Shown: in pieces, positions 42,349-52,241 of the stretch | How positions within the stretch are numbered: the stretch's first letter is position 1 | How the letters are laid out: each line of letters opens with the position of its first letter | NCBI GenBank assembly: GCA_907163375.1 | Contig: CAJQUW010011269.1 | Coordinates: forward strand, 104,105-168,104 | From: Prostheceraeus crozeri | Taxonomy: Eukaryota; Platyhelminthes; Polycladida; Euryleptidae | DNA length: 64,000 nt | Reading direction: 5' to 3' | Notes under the pieces: generated by a model | The model's input: only the letters and a program-made list of their open reading frames with translations | What the model was told of the DNA's origin: nothing | Databases searched by the model: none | Made by a program: the position numbers and the translations under genes

Positions 42349-42726
42349 TTCCGTGAACTTTTTATTCTCGGATATAGATGGCGCAGGAACTCGCACCAAG
42401 TATCGGCTTGATGGTTTCATTTCGAAATGTATGAATTCACCATTGTTAATACCCCGTTCGATCTTTGACATACGGAAAGAACAGATTCCATGAGCTCTTG
42501 TTAATCCATCATCCGCGGAAAATACTGCTGTGATTAGAGGGTCATCTTCAGACGCATCAATCTCATTTACGGCAACAATATAGTCAAAAGAGAAACCTTC
42601 TGGACTTTGACAGAGAAGTCTGGCTTTAAAAAATGTAGTAAAAAATTTTGATTTTCCTTGATCACCACCAAAAGGCACAGAACCAGTATCATCCTCACAA
42701 ACTCGAGCTGCACGAGCGTAGCGCTT
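42349..42726 (-). CDS. semaphorin-domain exon (downstream)
   Basis: On the minus strand a pyrimidine-poor but acceptable acceptor (AATTTCAACAG) ends at 42727, and a strong donor (GAA|GTAAGT) starts at 42348. The 126 codons between read RYARAARVCEDDTGS, FFTTFFKARLLCQSPEG, then ITAVFSADDG, GICSFRMSKIERGI, and RVPAPS. This matches the order of a sema domain: SRVARVCKND-like, WTTFLKARL.CS-like, a strand ending in AVF, then C-SM-DI and VP-P. Phase is 0 on both sides. Semaphorins are secreted or membrane guidance proteins recognised by plexins. No stop or frameshift is visible. Class cannot be decided from two exons; plexin is a less likely alternative. Confidence 0.75.
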
Positions 42727-44057
42727 CTGTTGAAATTAAAATGAACAAAAGTACATGTAACTAAGGTTTTCACCTCAATCTTAAAATCAAGGTTCGAAAA
42801 TCAACGTAAATTATATCAGTTACACATGCTAAATAAATAGCGTAGAACAAACATTGTTTCCTACCTCACCACCGCTTTTTTTGCTCAAGTCATGTACAAA
42901 TTGTACATGCATGCTAAAATTGATTCAATTTATTGAGTGTTCAATACCGATGGACGATTCGTCATAAATAGCATTAACCTCGCATACGATTCTTATTCAA
43001 AATTTCTCTTTAGGATTTTTTCTTTTTCCTTGCGGTAAATTGAAGTATATGTAAAGTCTATTATTTATAGTTCTATTATTGAGTAGGCTAGAATATGTGG
43101 CTGCTCAGCTTGCTTCAGTTTAGAAATATTGCAGTCCCAAGGCAATAAATAGTACTAGATACAATTTGTGGTGAAGTCGATTGCTCAATGGAGTGACAAG
43201 GTTTTAATCATTGGATTGCTAGCATAATTTTCAGTCACGCAAAGTGAATTTAATAGACGCCTTAGCACTATAGTTGCGCACATATTTTACTGCCATCCCT
43301 TGAGCACATAAGGATTCTTTAAGTAACAATAACAACCTTGATTTCGGTGAGTTTCAGTGAAATGTGCATGATTTAAGCATAAAAGATCAAAAGAGCAAAT
43401 ACTATGCTCATTGTATGCAGCCATTCTATCCAGTATGTAAAAGAACATTTTCAGTTCAGCACCTAGTCAGTACATACGTCCTTGATATCACATGGCATCG
43501 ACTGGAGTGAACCTTCAATACCAACTTCGGGATACCAGTGTTCTGCATTAAATGCCTTTGTATCATAATAAAGAAGATATAGAGGTCCTGCGGTCCTCAT
43601 ACTCGACTAATGAACGTAAACATGAACAGCTGTCATGTAGGTGTCAAGTTCACGACGGCTGTTTTTCACATTACTGAAGGGATAGATCACTTGCTAGTGA
43701 GGACTTTTCGTATTATTGCAAGCCGCTGATCCACTAATGCATCAGATTTCGACAGTCACCTTTCTCTTAGACTAGAAAAGTTGTTGCATCATTTCAAATG
43801 CGTTATCTGCACGAGTACAATCAGGGTTGGCGAAAGTTTCGTAACTTGTCAACTTGTCACCTTTTCTGATATCGAGGGCGACTCCTTTGTGGATGAAATG
43901 CCAAGTATATGACGCGTGTGAGAGAAGGTGCATGATATGCGACAGAGAAACATTCTACAATTTTGCGTTGACTCTCAAAAGTTTCTATTTTTTTTTGTTA
44001 TATCATCATAGATTTCTATTATCACGATGTATGAACACAAACTACGAGATAGCTTAC
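42727..44057 (-). other. intron of the semaphorin-like gene
   Basis: Bounded by GTAAGC (donor, minus strand) and ..TTTCAACAG (acceptor). No transposon was recognised inside. Confidence 0.6.
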
Positions 44058-44323
44058 CTTTTTGGTTTTGAGTGTCCTCCTTCCTTCTGCAGTTAAGATA
44101 GAAGCACTGTTGTAATCTGCCTCATATGCCTCTTCATTGAATATGACATAAACTTTGTCTTTGAACCGAAATATACTGTGAAAAGTCACAATGTCTGCCT
44201 TTCCGTAAAGAAATGGTCTGTCAAACATGAATCGATAAGGTGTTATTTTCTCAGTTACATTAAATGCAACAAACGATGGTCTACTCCCTACATGAGTTGA
44301 AACAAATACCTTCTTCTTTGCTT
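44058..44323 (-). CDS. semaphorin-domain exon (upstream)
   Basis: The acceptor TTTTTTTCTACTTTCAG ends at 44324 and the donor AAG|GTAAGC starts at 44057, minus strand. The exon is 266 bases: two leading bases and 88 codons. It reads PSFVAFNV, then FDRPFLYGKADIVTFHSIFRF and KDKVYVIFNEEAYEAD, the D-K-VY-F-E-A-E pattern that precedes the ARVC segment in sema domains. It ends in phase 0 and joins the next exon in phase 0. The family evidence is the combined order of motifs across both exons. Upstream exons were not found; the nearest candidate is the signal-peptide frame at 52080-52241. Confidence 0.72.
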
Positions 44324-44664
44324 CTGAAAGTAGAAAAAAACTTTCGCTTTCATCACTGTTCGTGATAGGGTGCTTCGATTAACTACCTAAACGTCAATAC
44401 ACGAAAAAAGCCGAATTTCAAAAATTTATTATGCAATTCGTTTAGAAATATTTTAAGTAGGATGCACACTGAATCAGCTCTTTGCTAGATTCCCATAACT
44501 TGTCTCCAGAAAATGTTCCAAAAATGGTGCATTAATGGTTCCCAGGTGACAAAATTATGGATTTAATCTTGTAAGTGTTGATCTTTCATTGCAGCACTTT
44601 GTAGCATTAATTATACTTGATGCAATCACATGCCATAATGCGACTCAGTGCAATTCTACATGTA
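44324..44664. other. non-coding DNA, probably intronic
   Basis: Nothing recognised before the Tc1 element. Confidence 0.4.
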
Positions 44665-46088
44665 CAGTGGCGGAATTAAGTCTGAATCCACCTGTTGATT
44701 TTAAGGTATTTCTATGGTATTAGCTTGCAATGCTATGTTATCAACTTTGTGACGCCAATAGCTCAATTGAATTCAAACTGTTGATAAACACAGATATCAA
44801 AGTTGCCATTGCATGCGTCTGCAGTTAGATTGACAACATTCTAGTCATTTGAATTTTTAAACTGGTAGATTTGCTGACACAATTGTAATAGATTCATTTT
44901 CATCAACATGAGTGCCGAATTAACGACGGAGCAACGCGCTGTGATAGTTAATCGTATTGAATCAGGACAGTCACAGCGCCAAGTGGCTGAAACTCTTGGT
45001 GTCAGTCGCGGTGCATCCAGAAGGCGATATCAATATTCCAAGCGACTGGGGAGTACAAATCTCGTCCCCGCAGTGGTAGGCCACGGGCAACTAGCGAACG
45101 TGAAGATCGACTGGTGGTTCGCATGAGCTCAAACAATCGACGGTTAACTGCTCCTGACATTCGAAAGTCCTTATCGCAGGATTACGGCGTTGACATCACT
45201 TCGCGAACAGTGCAAAATCGACTCATGGAAGTGGGACTCTATGGGTGAGTCGCTCGCCAGAAGCCACTCATCTCCGAGAAAAACAGGGTTGCTCGACTGA
45301 CCTGGGCCAGAGAGCACCTTAACTGGAGTGATCAGCAGTGGGAGGTTGTACTCTGTTCCGACGAGTCTAAGTTCAATCTCTTCGGCAGTGATGGTCAAGT
45401 ACTGGTGCGTCGTCGCGCTGGCGAGGAGATGAACCATGCCTGTGTCGTGCCAACAGTGAAGCATGGTGGGGGAAACATCATGGTGTGGGCCAGCATGTCG
45501 GCGCTCGGACCAGGTCCTATTCGGCTGGTAGACGGAGTGATGGACCAGTATCAATATCGATCTATTCTGGAGGAGACCATGCTGCCTGCGGCGGAGACCA
45601 TGTTCTCCAACCGTCGATGGATGTTTCAGCACGACAACGATCCAAAGCACACCGCTAAATCCGTTGGACCACCAGGAATTCGTGACGATGTGTTGGCCGG
45701 CTCAGTCAACTGATCTGAATCCAGTAGAGCACCTTTGGAAAGAGGTTGACGGTTAGGTGAAGGCTTCACGTCCCTCTAATAAGGACGAACTGTACCAGAC
45801 CGTAAGTGAAGCTTGGCGCAGTATTATGCGAAGTCACTGCGAGGCTTTGGTCCAGTCCATGGGTCGCCGTTGCCAAGCGGTCATCGATGCAAAAGGAGGA
45901 CCTACGAAATATTAACAGACTAATATAGCTATTTTGATGTTATTATCATTACACAAATCAATAATTATCATTACTTCGTTTTCATTTCATCTAACGGTAA
46001 CATTACGTACGGTATCTCGGCTTAGCGTAGCGAAAAAGTGAAATAATGAAAAAAATCTTAGCTGGATTCAGACTTTTTTCCGCCACTG
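44665..46088 (+). mobile_element. Tc1-like element, decayed
   Basis: Ends CAGTGGCGGAATTAAGTCTG and, reverse-complemented on the right, CAGTGGCGGAAAAAAGTCTG. Both ends abut TA. Length is 1424 bases. It lies inside the presumed semaphorin gene region. Confidence 0.9.
44908..45915 (+). pseudogene. Tc1-like transposase, several lesions
   Basis: HTH at the start (LTTEQRAVIVNRIESGQSQR, VAETLGVSRGA). A frameshift follows within about 100 bases; later frames give ITSRTVQNRLMEVGLYG and then a stop. The first catalytic Asp is in VLCSDESKFNLFG, then GGGNIMVWASMS and the second Asp in QHDNDPKHTAK. After further shifts comes the DLNPVEHLWKEV region with an internal stop and the C-terminal AVIDAKGGPTKY. 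It would have moved the surrounding element; now dead. Confidence 0.88.
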
Positions 46089-46289
46089 TATATTTATTTC
46101 TTTTCATGAAAAAATATATTTCAATGCAAATAACAAGGAAAGCTTCATTGCGATTTTCACTAGAATCGAAAAGTAGTGGGATGATGCATGGATGATACAA
46201 GATGTCCTACTTGGAATATGGAAAACCGCATGTTCGAGGCCTATTGACGCTTTCAGACAACATCTTGAAAATCATTTTTGTCTTTTTTT

Positions 46290-46467
46290 TGCTCCTGGCT
46301 TCAATCTCCTAAGGTCTAAATGGGTGCAATTGAATTGTCTGCGCTCTGGATATGGAATATTTCGTGCCTTCATGTTTCTGATCGGTCTTACACAATCCAA
46401 TACCTACATATGTGGTCACGATCAAACGGCAGCCCACACCCTAAAATGCGAGTGGTTCGGACTGTGA
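46290..46467 (+). pseudogene. LINE C-terminal fragment
   Basis: The frame reads RSKWVQLNCLRSGYGIFRAF, MFLIGLTQSNTYICGHDQTA and AHTLKCEW before a stop. This resembles the C-terminal RL-RTG-GRF...C-CG-QT-H-L-C region that ends many jockey/R1-group polyproteins. No RT precedes it. Confidence 0.55.
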
Positions 46468-46563
46468 GGTAATGTAGTCACAGTAGACGAGACATTCCGT
46501 TCTTGGTTGCTGAATGCTGACATTCATTTTTAACCCATTGACTCATCCCGTATTTGTTCATAC

Positions 46564-46566
<3 letters not shown>

Positions 46567-46626
<60 letters not shown>
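46567..46626. repeat. (TA)n microsatellite
   Basis: Almost pure TA tract that received the following Tc1-like element. Confidence 0.9.
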
Positions 46627-46627
<1 letters not shown>

Positions 46628-48027
46628 TCATTGACATAATTAATGAAACAAACTATCATTGGCTTGAATTGAAGTTTGTTTCATTTTTTTCTCAGGTATG
46701 ATGCAATATCTCGCTTTCTATGTATTACCATTCAACACATTAGAGAATGGAGAAAGATCTATGGTGGTCAAATTTCAAATTTTGATATCGATGCAACTGT
46801 CACAATTGCTTTTACAAATTGAACATAAACGTGAACAGAAATCCAGCTTTTATAAAATAAAATGGCACACGATCAGTTTACCAGAGTTATGGCTATTGGA
46901 ATGATTCGTTGTGGTAGAAGTTGTGCGAGTGTTGCCGAAGAGCTGCAATTATCGAGAGTCGCTGTTTGGAGGTGGTGGTGTCGATGGAAAGCAGAAGGAG
47001 ATGTTAAAAAGAAGAAGGGATCTGGTCGACCAAGAAAGTCTGCAGGAAGGACAGACGCACGTCTAGTTTTAGCTGCAAAGAGGAATAGATTTGTGTCAGT
47101 CCCAAAGCTAGTCGTACACTGGAAGAGTGCCTCAAATATAGACTGTAGCGTTCGAACGGCTTACCGAAGATTGCGAGAAGTTGGAATTCAATCACGACGA
47201 CCAGTTGTCCTAATTCCATTGAGTTTTGAGCACCGCAGAAGACGAGTTGCCTGGTGTGATGCCCATCGCTCATGGAATGACCATCACTGGCAGAAAGTCT
47301 TATGGACCGATGAATCGAGATTCACTCTGGATTTCAATGACGGTCGTGTCAGAGTGCATCGTCTTCCAGGTGAACGCTTTGCCCCATGCTGCACTAAAGA
47401 ACACGACAGATATGGTGGTGGAAGTGTTATGCTGTGGGGTGGCATTTGGCATGGCGGACGAATGACAGCAGTCATCATCAAAGGCACGTTGACTGAGGAG
47501 AAGTATCTCAATGAAATTGTGTTTCCTGTTGTAGCCCCAGTGGTCAGGGTGGAGGATCTCGTCTTCCAAGACGACAACACAAGACCAAATCGCTCGTCGG
47601 CTGTCATTGCCACTGTTAGAAGATTGAACATTCAAAACCTTGACTGGCCTGCACGCTCACCTGACTTGTCACCCATTGAACAAGTCTGGGACGAGCTTGG
47701 GCGGCGAGTGAGAGACCGCTATTCACTTCCACCAGTGTCCCTGAAGATTCTCTCTGAAAGACTGACAGAGCAGTGGCTTCTCCTTGAAACATCCTTCATT
47801 CAGAAACTTTGTGAATCCATGCCATCTCGGATTGCTGAATGTATTGGAGCTAGAGGGGGGCACACGCGCTATTAAAGTTGAATCTGCTAGATGCGCTGTT
47901 TTTCTGTGCTAGCGACTTGGTGGAGATTGTGACTAAATTATCAAGGTATCATACATACATGTATATATACCAGTCAAAAAGAAAGAAGTTAAAGAAGTAA
48001 ATGTTTCAAAAAAATTTTGTCAATGAG
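46627..48027 (+). mobile_element. Tc1-like element, apparently intact
   Basis: Ends CTCATTGACATAATTAATGA and, reverse-complemented on the right, CTCATTGACAAAATTTTTTTGA; TA on both sides. Length 1401 bases with one full-length transposase. It inserted in a TA microsatellite, so target duplication is uninformative. Confidence 0.85.
46862..47875 (+). CDS. Tc1-like transposase (DD34E), full length
   Basis: 337 codons from ATG, no lesions. An N-terminal paired-like HTH domain (RVMAIGMIRCGRSCASVAEE, LQLSRVAVWRWWCRW), a GRPRK hook (GSGRPRKSAG), a second HTH (SVPKLVVHWK...SVRTAYRRLREVG) and the catalytic core. First Asp in VLWTDESRF, second in VFQDDNTRPNRS, Glu in ARSPDLSPIEQVWDEL; 34 residues separate the last two. 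The family usually has DNARPH here, so N-T-R-P-N is a deviation. A GGGS-VMLWGGI strand is present. It should bind its terminal repeats and cut and paste into TA. Of all the transposases in the window this is the best candidate for activity. Confidence 0.93.
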   Translation: MAHDQFTRVMAIGMIRCGRSCASVAEELQLSRVAVWRWWCRWKAEGDVKKKKGSGRPRKSAGRTDARLVLAAKRNRFVSVPKLVVHWKSASNIDCSVRTAYRRLREVGIQSRRPVVLIPLSFEHRRRRVAWCDAHRSWNDHHWQKVLWTDESRFTLDFNDGRVRVHRLPGERFAPCCTKEHDRYGGGSVMLWGGIWHGGRMTAVIIKGTLTEEKYLNEIVFPVVAPVVRVEDLVFQDDNTRPNRSSAVIATVRRLNIQNLDWPARSPDLSPIEQVWDELGRRVRDRYSLPPVSLKILSERLTEQWLLLETSFIQKLCESMPSRIAECIGARGGHTRY

Positions 48028-48225
48028 TATATATACATATATATAATAAATCAAAAGAATTACGCAACTTCGAGTATACTAAAAGTTTCATGTTAATACA
48101 ATCTTCAAAGCGTAGAAAAGGATAAGTTATTCAAAAGATGGTAGAGGATACGAATTACAAAAAATGACCGTGATATTTGATGACGGTATAGTTATGATGT
48201 AATGTTTAATGTGTATGTTGAGATA
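48028..48225. other. spacer between Tc1-like element and Penelope-like element
   Basis: A TA-rich remainder followed by unassigned AT-rich sequence that may be the 3' untranslated part of the Penelope-like element. Confidence 0.4.
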
Positions 48226-50102
48226 TCATTTCACACTTGATGACAGGAATTTACGTCTATGTCTACATGTTGATATCAATTCACTTTTTTTGTTCAGCAG
48301 GTCTTTTTCTTTATAGGTAAGGATGTAGTATTTCTCTAAGAGACATAGATTACATTGTCTTGTTCCACATTTGTATGGTGTCGTTTGGTCCAGTATTTCC
48401 CATTTCACTTCGTATTTTTTGTTGTTGTTATTTAGCGACCATATTAGTTTGGATAATGCTGTTTCGTTCTCATAATTCAAGTTGGTAAAAGACGTCTTGT
48501 GATTTCTGTATCGTGTTTTAAAGTCATTTTCTGTTTGCCCAATATATACCATTTTTTCATTGTCATCTGTAGTTACTGTTGCTTTATAAACTACGCACCT
48601 TGTTAGGCATTTGTTTTGTAGTGGACACTGTTGTTTGTTTCTACAATTGCATTGACTTTGGATGGGTTCATTGTTTCGTTCATCTTTGTTTTTGATTAAT
48701 ACCTTTGAGTTATGTTGTTTGATAATATTTTTCATGTTTGGCATACAACTACAACTGAGTTTTACATTGTTCTTGTTGAATATAGTTTTGTACTTATGAT
48801 TGGCTGGGAAGTGTTTGTTTATTAATGATAGAAATTTATGTCCAATATTCGTTTTCACGTTCTGACTAAAGGGTGGGTTGAACCAAATTATATTTCTCTT
48901 TCTTCTACTTCTGCTTTTTGATGGCTTGAATTCTAGGTTGTAATTATGTCCACTTTTATTTAATGCATTTTGGTAATGTTGTTTCACTTTGTTGAATTCG
49001 TTCTTGTCAGATGATAATGAGGACAGTCTTTTTTCTATCATGAGAGGCACTTGTTTGATGATACTCGGTGGATGGTTTGATTTTGTGTTTATGTATTGGG
49101 TTACATCGCTCGGCTTGATGTACGGCCTGTATTTTTCGGTTGGTAAATCGAGATGAACATCAAGGAAGTCGGTTGTTTTTATGTTAGTTTCGACAGTGAT
49201 CTTTAACTTGTGGTCTTGAAATATTTTGATAATATCCTTCCTTGCTTTGTCAGAGTCAGGTCCTGAAGCATCGTTTAGGACTGCAAGGCCATCATCCCGG
49301 AATAATCCAATGTTGTTTCGACCAAAACGTCTTTCTAATTTGCTCACGAGAAAAAGTCCGACTAAATCACAGGTCTCTGCACCATCAAAACTTCCCATTG
49401 TGACGTCGAATAAAACATTATCACATTTTTTCTGCCACGTATTAGTTTCGTCAAACAGGAGTGACTTTTTCGCATGTAATACACAATTTATTTCTTCTTC
49501 TGTGAAATTGGTAAATTCTTGAGCGAAATTGATACTTTCTAATAGTAATTCTTCTGTTATTGACGGATAAAATTCAACAATGTCAAATTTCATGAATTTC
49601 TCCGTTTGTTTCAATGTTATGTTGTTGAACCAATCAATAACTGATGAGGTTTGTTTCCATTGTATCAGGTTAGTCTTTTCTTTTATGATTGTGTTGTGTT
49701 TTCAAGTATTTTTTTGCTTATTTTTCCAATTTCCGATTTGGCTGGGTTGATGAGACGGCATTTTAACGAATTAGGAAAGCCTTCTTTATGGTCTTTGAAT
49801 GTGATGAATGCTTGCGTTGGGCTGTAACATTCGACTCGTCCTGCTAGTTTGTAAGAATTTGCAATCATCTTTGTTTCTTTGTTAATTTTGTTTACTGTGT
49901 TGCTGTTAGATTTCTTGTATGTTGCTGTTATATTATCATGCAAAGTCTTTTTGTATGATTCGCTTGGTATTTCATACAAGTTATTTGTTTTGTCAGCAAA
50001 TACTATGACGTTGCTGGAATTTTGAATAGTTTTTCGGTCATTATTGAGCTGTCTCAGAAAGTCATTGTTACACTCTTGGAATTCAAGTATTGAATTCCAA
50101 GT

Positions 50103-50108
<6 letters not shown>
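48226..50108 (-). pseudogene. Penelope-like element ORF (RT plus GIY-YIG), one frameshift
   Basis: Upstream frame 50108-49683 carries the RT entry (AFITFKDHKEGFPNSLKCRL, INPAKSEIGKISK). It is joined by a single-base slip at about 49690 to the downstream frame ending at 48226. That frame has motif A (FMKFDIVEFYPSITEELL), VTMGSFDGAETCDLVGLFL and the catalytic FRDDGLAVL, followed by thumb sequence (TTDFLDVHLDL). Two cysteine clusters come next (CSCMPN; CNCRNKQQCPLQNKC) and then the GIY-YIG nuclease MVYIGQTENDFKTRYRNHKTSF with a C-terminal CNLCLLEKYYIL. RT copies the element RNA and the nuclease nicks the target. The N-terminus may be missing at the TA tract. Only one lesion is visible, so it may be recent. 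Confidence 0.9.

Positions 50109-50182
<74 letters not shown>
50105..50182. repeat. (TA)n microsatellite
   Basis: A long TA tract directly upstream of the Penelope-like ORF. Confidence 0.9.
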
Positions 50183-50231
50183 GATATATATATATTCATA
50201 AGTAATCGCCATGAGACTTAACAATAAAGAT

Positions 50232-50412
50232 TAATTAAAAAAATCAACGTAGTCTCAAGATAAAATTGTTTATTCACGAATTTTCGTCTACGACTTCATC
50301 AGGTGAACGAAGTAAATGTGATTCACATTTACTTCGTTCACCTGATGAAGTCGTAGACGAAAATTCGTGAATAAACAATTTTATCTTGAGACTACGTTGA
50401 TTTTTTTAATTT
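50232..50412. repeat. perfect long palindrome (about 90-bp arms, 1-base centre)
   Basis: The left arm to 50321 and right arm from 50323 are exact reverse complements over at least 85 bases and nearly so for about five more. Each arm holds CCTGATGAAGTCG, TAGACGAAAATTC and a poly-A/T end. The palindrome lies between two TA tracts. It looks like two copies of a Penelope-type terminal segment fused head to head. Confidence 0.95.
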
Positions 50413-50416
50413 ATAT

Positions 50417-50460
<44 letters not shown>
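50417..50460. repeat. (TA)n microsatellite
   Basis: TA tract between the palindrome and the hammerhead candidate. Confidence 0.9.
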
Positions 50461-50462
<2 letters not shown>

Positions 50463-50469
50463 TTGTTCC

Positions 50470-50517
50470 CAGCCGTACTGACGAGCCTCTGTGGGCGAAA
50501 CACAGCGTCTACGGCTG
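50470..50517 (+). ncRNA. type I hammerhead ribozyme candidate
   Basis: CAGCCGTA pairs perfectly with TACGGCTG (8-bp stem I). Between them are CTGACGA (the CUGANGA core), a stem II GCC-TCTGTG-GGC, GAAA, a minimal stem III (AC/GT around ACAGC) and the cleavage triplet GTC at 50507-50509. Every invariant core position I know for the motif is present. Very short stem III is typical of hammerheads found in Penelope-like elements and retrozymes, which act best as dimers. A related decayed copy lies at 56008-56056. Confidence 0.75.
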
Positions 50518-50599
50518 CTAAGGAATTTTGTGCTAAAAGTGTTCGAGTCTGAGCATATCTTTCTGTTCTTTTTCTGTATTGAATTAATTTGAATTCATT

Positions 50600-51100
50600 T
50601 CGATGCACAGACAAAAGGATAGGAAGCTCTGCCATTCATTCGTTGATCTCGAAAAGGTTTTCAACGTAGTCAGTCCACAGGAAAGTCATCGAATGGGCAC
50701 TGCGCAGACAAGGAGTTCTTGGGCGACTGGTTGAAATGACAATCTGCATGTATCAAAAAGAATTTGAAAATTGCGCCGAAATGGCATGACGATTTGCCTA
50801 TTTCGAAAATTGGCCTAATCATGACGACGTTCGATCTATCGGAGGAGCTGGACATAGGCTTGGCGTACATCAAGGGTCAGCGCTTAGCCATACTGCCTCA
50901 TACTGTTCATTGCAGTGATGGAGGAAGCGTCGAGAGAGCATGGGATCTGGTGCGTGGGGCTGCTGAAGGCACTATGCAGATGACCTCGTATTAACAGCAA
51001 CCTCCAAGTAAGAACCATGAATAATATGTTTTCAAAGTGGAAGGATGGTTTAGAGCGTGTACTTTGAAGATTAACGGGACAAAATATAAGATCGTAGTAG
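50600..51100 (+). pseudogene. LINE reverse transcriptase remnant
   Basis: In shifting frames: FVDLEKVFNVVSPQ (motif A, about 50642-50685), EWALRRQGVLGRLVEM, then ILPHTVHCSDGGSVE and YADDLVLTATS (about 50975-51005), KINGTKYKIVVV. The order is right for an RT of the endonuclease-bearing LINE type, but every motif is in a different frame. Confidence 0.65.
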
Positions 51101-51109
51101 TTAAGCTGT

Positions 51110-51345
51110 TCTATCGATCTCGTAGTTGCAGGAGATTTTAATGGTGTGGGTAGGTGCTCGGATGATTCATTGGGATTCATGGGTCTCGGAACCAGGATGG
51201 TGTGAGGTTGTTAGATGTGTGTTGCCACAAACCTTGCTATAGTGAATGCCTTCTTCAAAAAGCGTGATAGTAGACTGATCACCTTTACGTCTGGAGGATC
51301 TCATTCCCAAATTGATTTCTTCTTGACTCGTCGCAGTGACTTGAA
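51110..51345 (+). pseudogene. LINE endonuclease remnant, out of order
   Basis: VVAGDFN, then MCVATNLAIVNAFF, KKRDSRLITFTSGG and SHSQIDFFLTRRSDLKH correspond to the C-terminal half of an APE-type endonuclease. In an intact LINE this lies upstream of RT; here it lies downstream of the RT active site at about 50980. Confidence 0.7.
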
Positions 51346-51620
51346 GCACTACGGTAAGTGGCCGTATAAGAAGTAGCGTACTGTTTTATGCTTCGGAAAC
51401 ATGGCCCATCAAAGCAGAAGATCTCGCACGTCTCACCAAGAGCGAGAACTCCATGACACGATGCATGTGTGCCGTCAAGCTTTATGAGCGACGCTCGATG
51501 TGCGACCTTCGGAGGATGCTTGGCTTGAACAATTTGGATGCAAAGTTGCGGCAAAATCGCTGAAGTCGAACGGTCACCTCCGAAGAGTGTCCAACTGCAA
51601 GTGGCTGAGGAGAGTAATCG
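51346..51620 (+). pseudogene. LINE C-terminal remnant
   Basis: RSSVLLYASETWPIKAEDLA, RLTKSENSMTRCMCAVKLYE and RRSMCDLRRMLGLNNLD are readable nearly in one frame. This is the post-RT region common to many LINEs (LLYGSETW...). It may belong with the RT at 50600. Confidence 0.7.
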
Positions 51621-52079
51621 ATCTTGAGATACCGGGTCCGAACATCAAAGCAGTGGTCGGGCCCGAGATTTTTCCATTTTTTTCGCAGTTCTACACAATT
51701 TTCGCGGGTCTACTAATACCAGCAAATTATAGCATCATATTTCATGATTATGAAGAGTAAAACACCGCTCTCATCAAAACATGACCAATGCACAACATCT
51801 GTCGGGAGAAACTGATTTTTCAAAATGTCTTGTACGATCTCCGGAATTTAAGTGCTTTCTTGTAATAAGCCAGATTTTTCGAAAGTAACTACGCACTGTA
51901 GTTGATGAATCACCAAAGATTTGTCGCAAATATCTGATTACATTGACTCACTACTACTGCCACATATTATTTTTTCGGAGCCATTTTGTTAATACTAACC
52001 TACCTGAATTATGAAACTAGCATTTTGTTACCGAATCCATCTTGTCAACTAGTACATACATGTGCATGTAGCAAATATA
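51621..52079. other. non-coding DNA, nothing recognised
   Basis: No coding or repeat signal recognised. Confidence 0.35.
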
Positions 52080-52241
52080 GCCAAAAGTCACTAACCTTGC
52101 AACTAAACCACCAACAAAAGTTCTTGTTATTACATGTCGTTTAAGACATGATCCGCTCCAGTTGATAACAGGCGCTGACAGGAAGGTCACAACAAAAGGA
52201 AATAAACCAATCAGCAATTGACAGAAAGTAGAAGTCCTCAT
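52080..52241 (-). CDS. possible first exon with signal peptide
   Basis: From the ATG at 52241 the minus strand encodes MRTSTFCQLLIGLFPFVV followed by TFLSA, a good signal-peptide shape (basic n-region, long hydrophobic core, small residues). About 25 more codons run to a donor-like CAAG|GTTAGT near 52095. It lies upstream, on the same strand, of the semaphorin exons, so it could be that gene's first coding exon. Its phase does not splice directly to the 44058-44323 exon, so intermediate exons would be required. Chance ORF remains likely. Confidence 0.2.
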
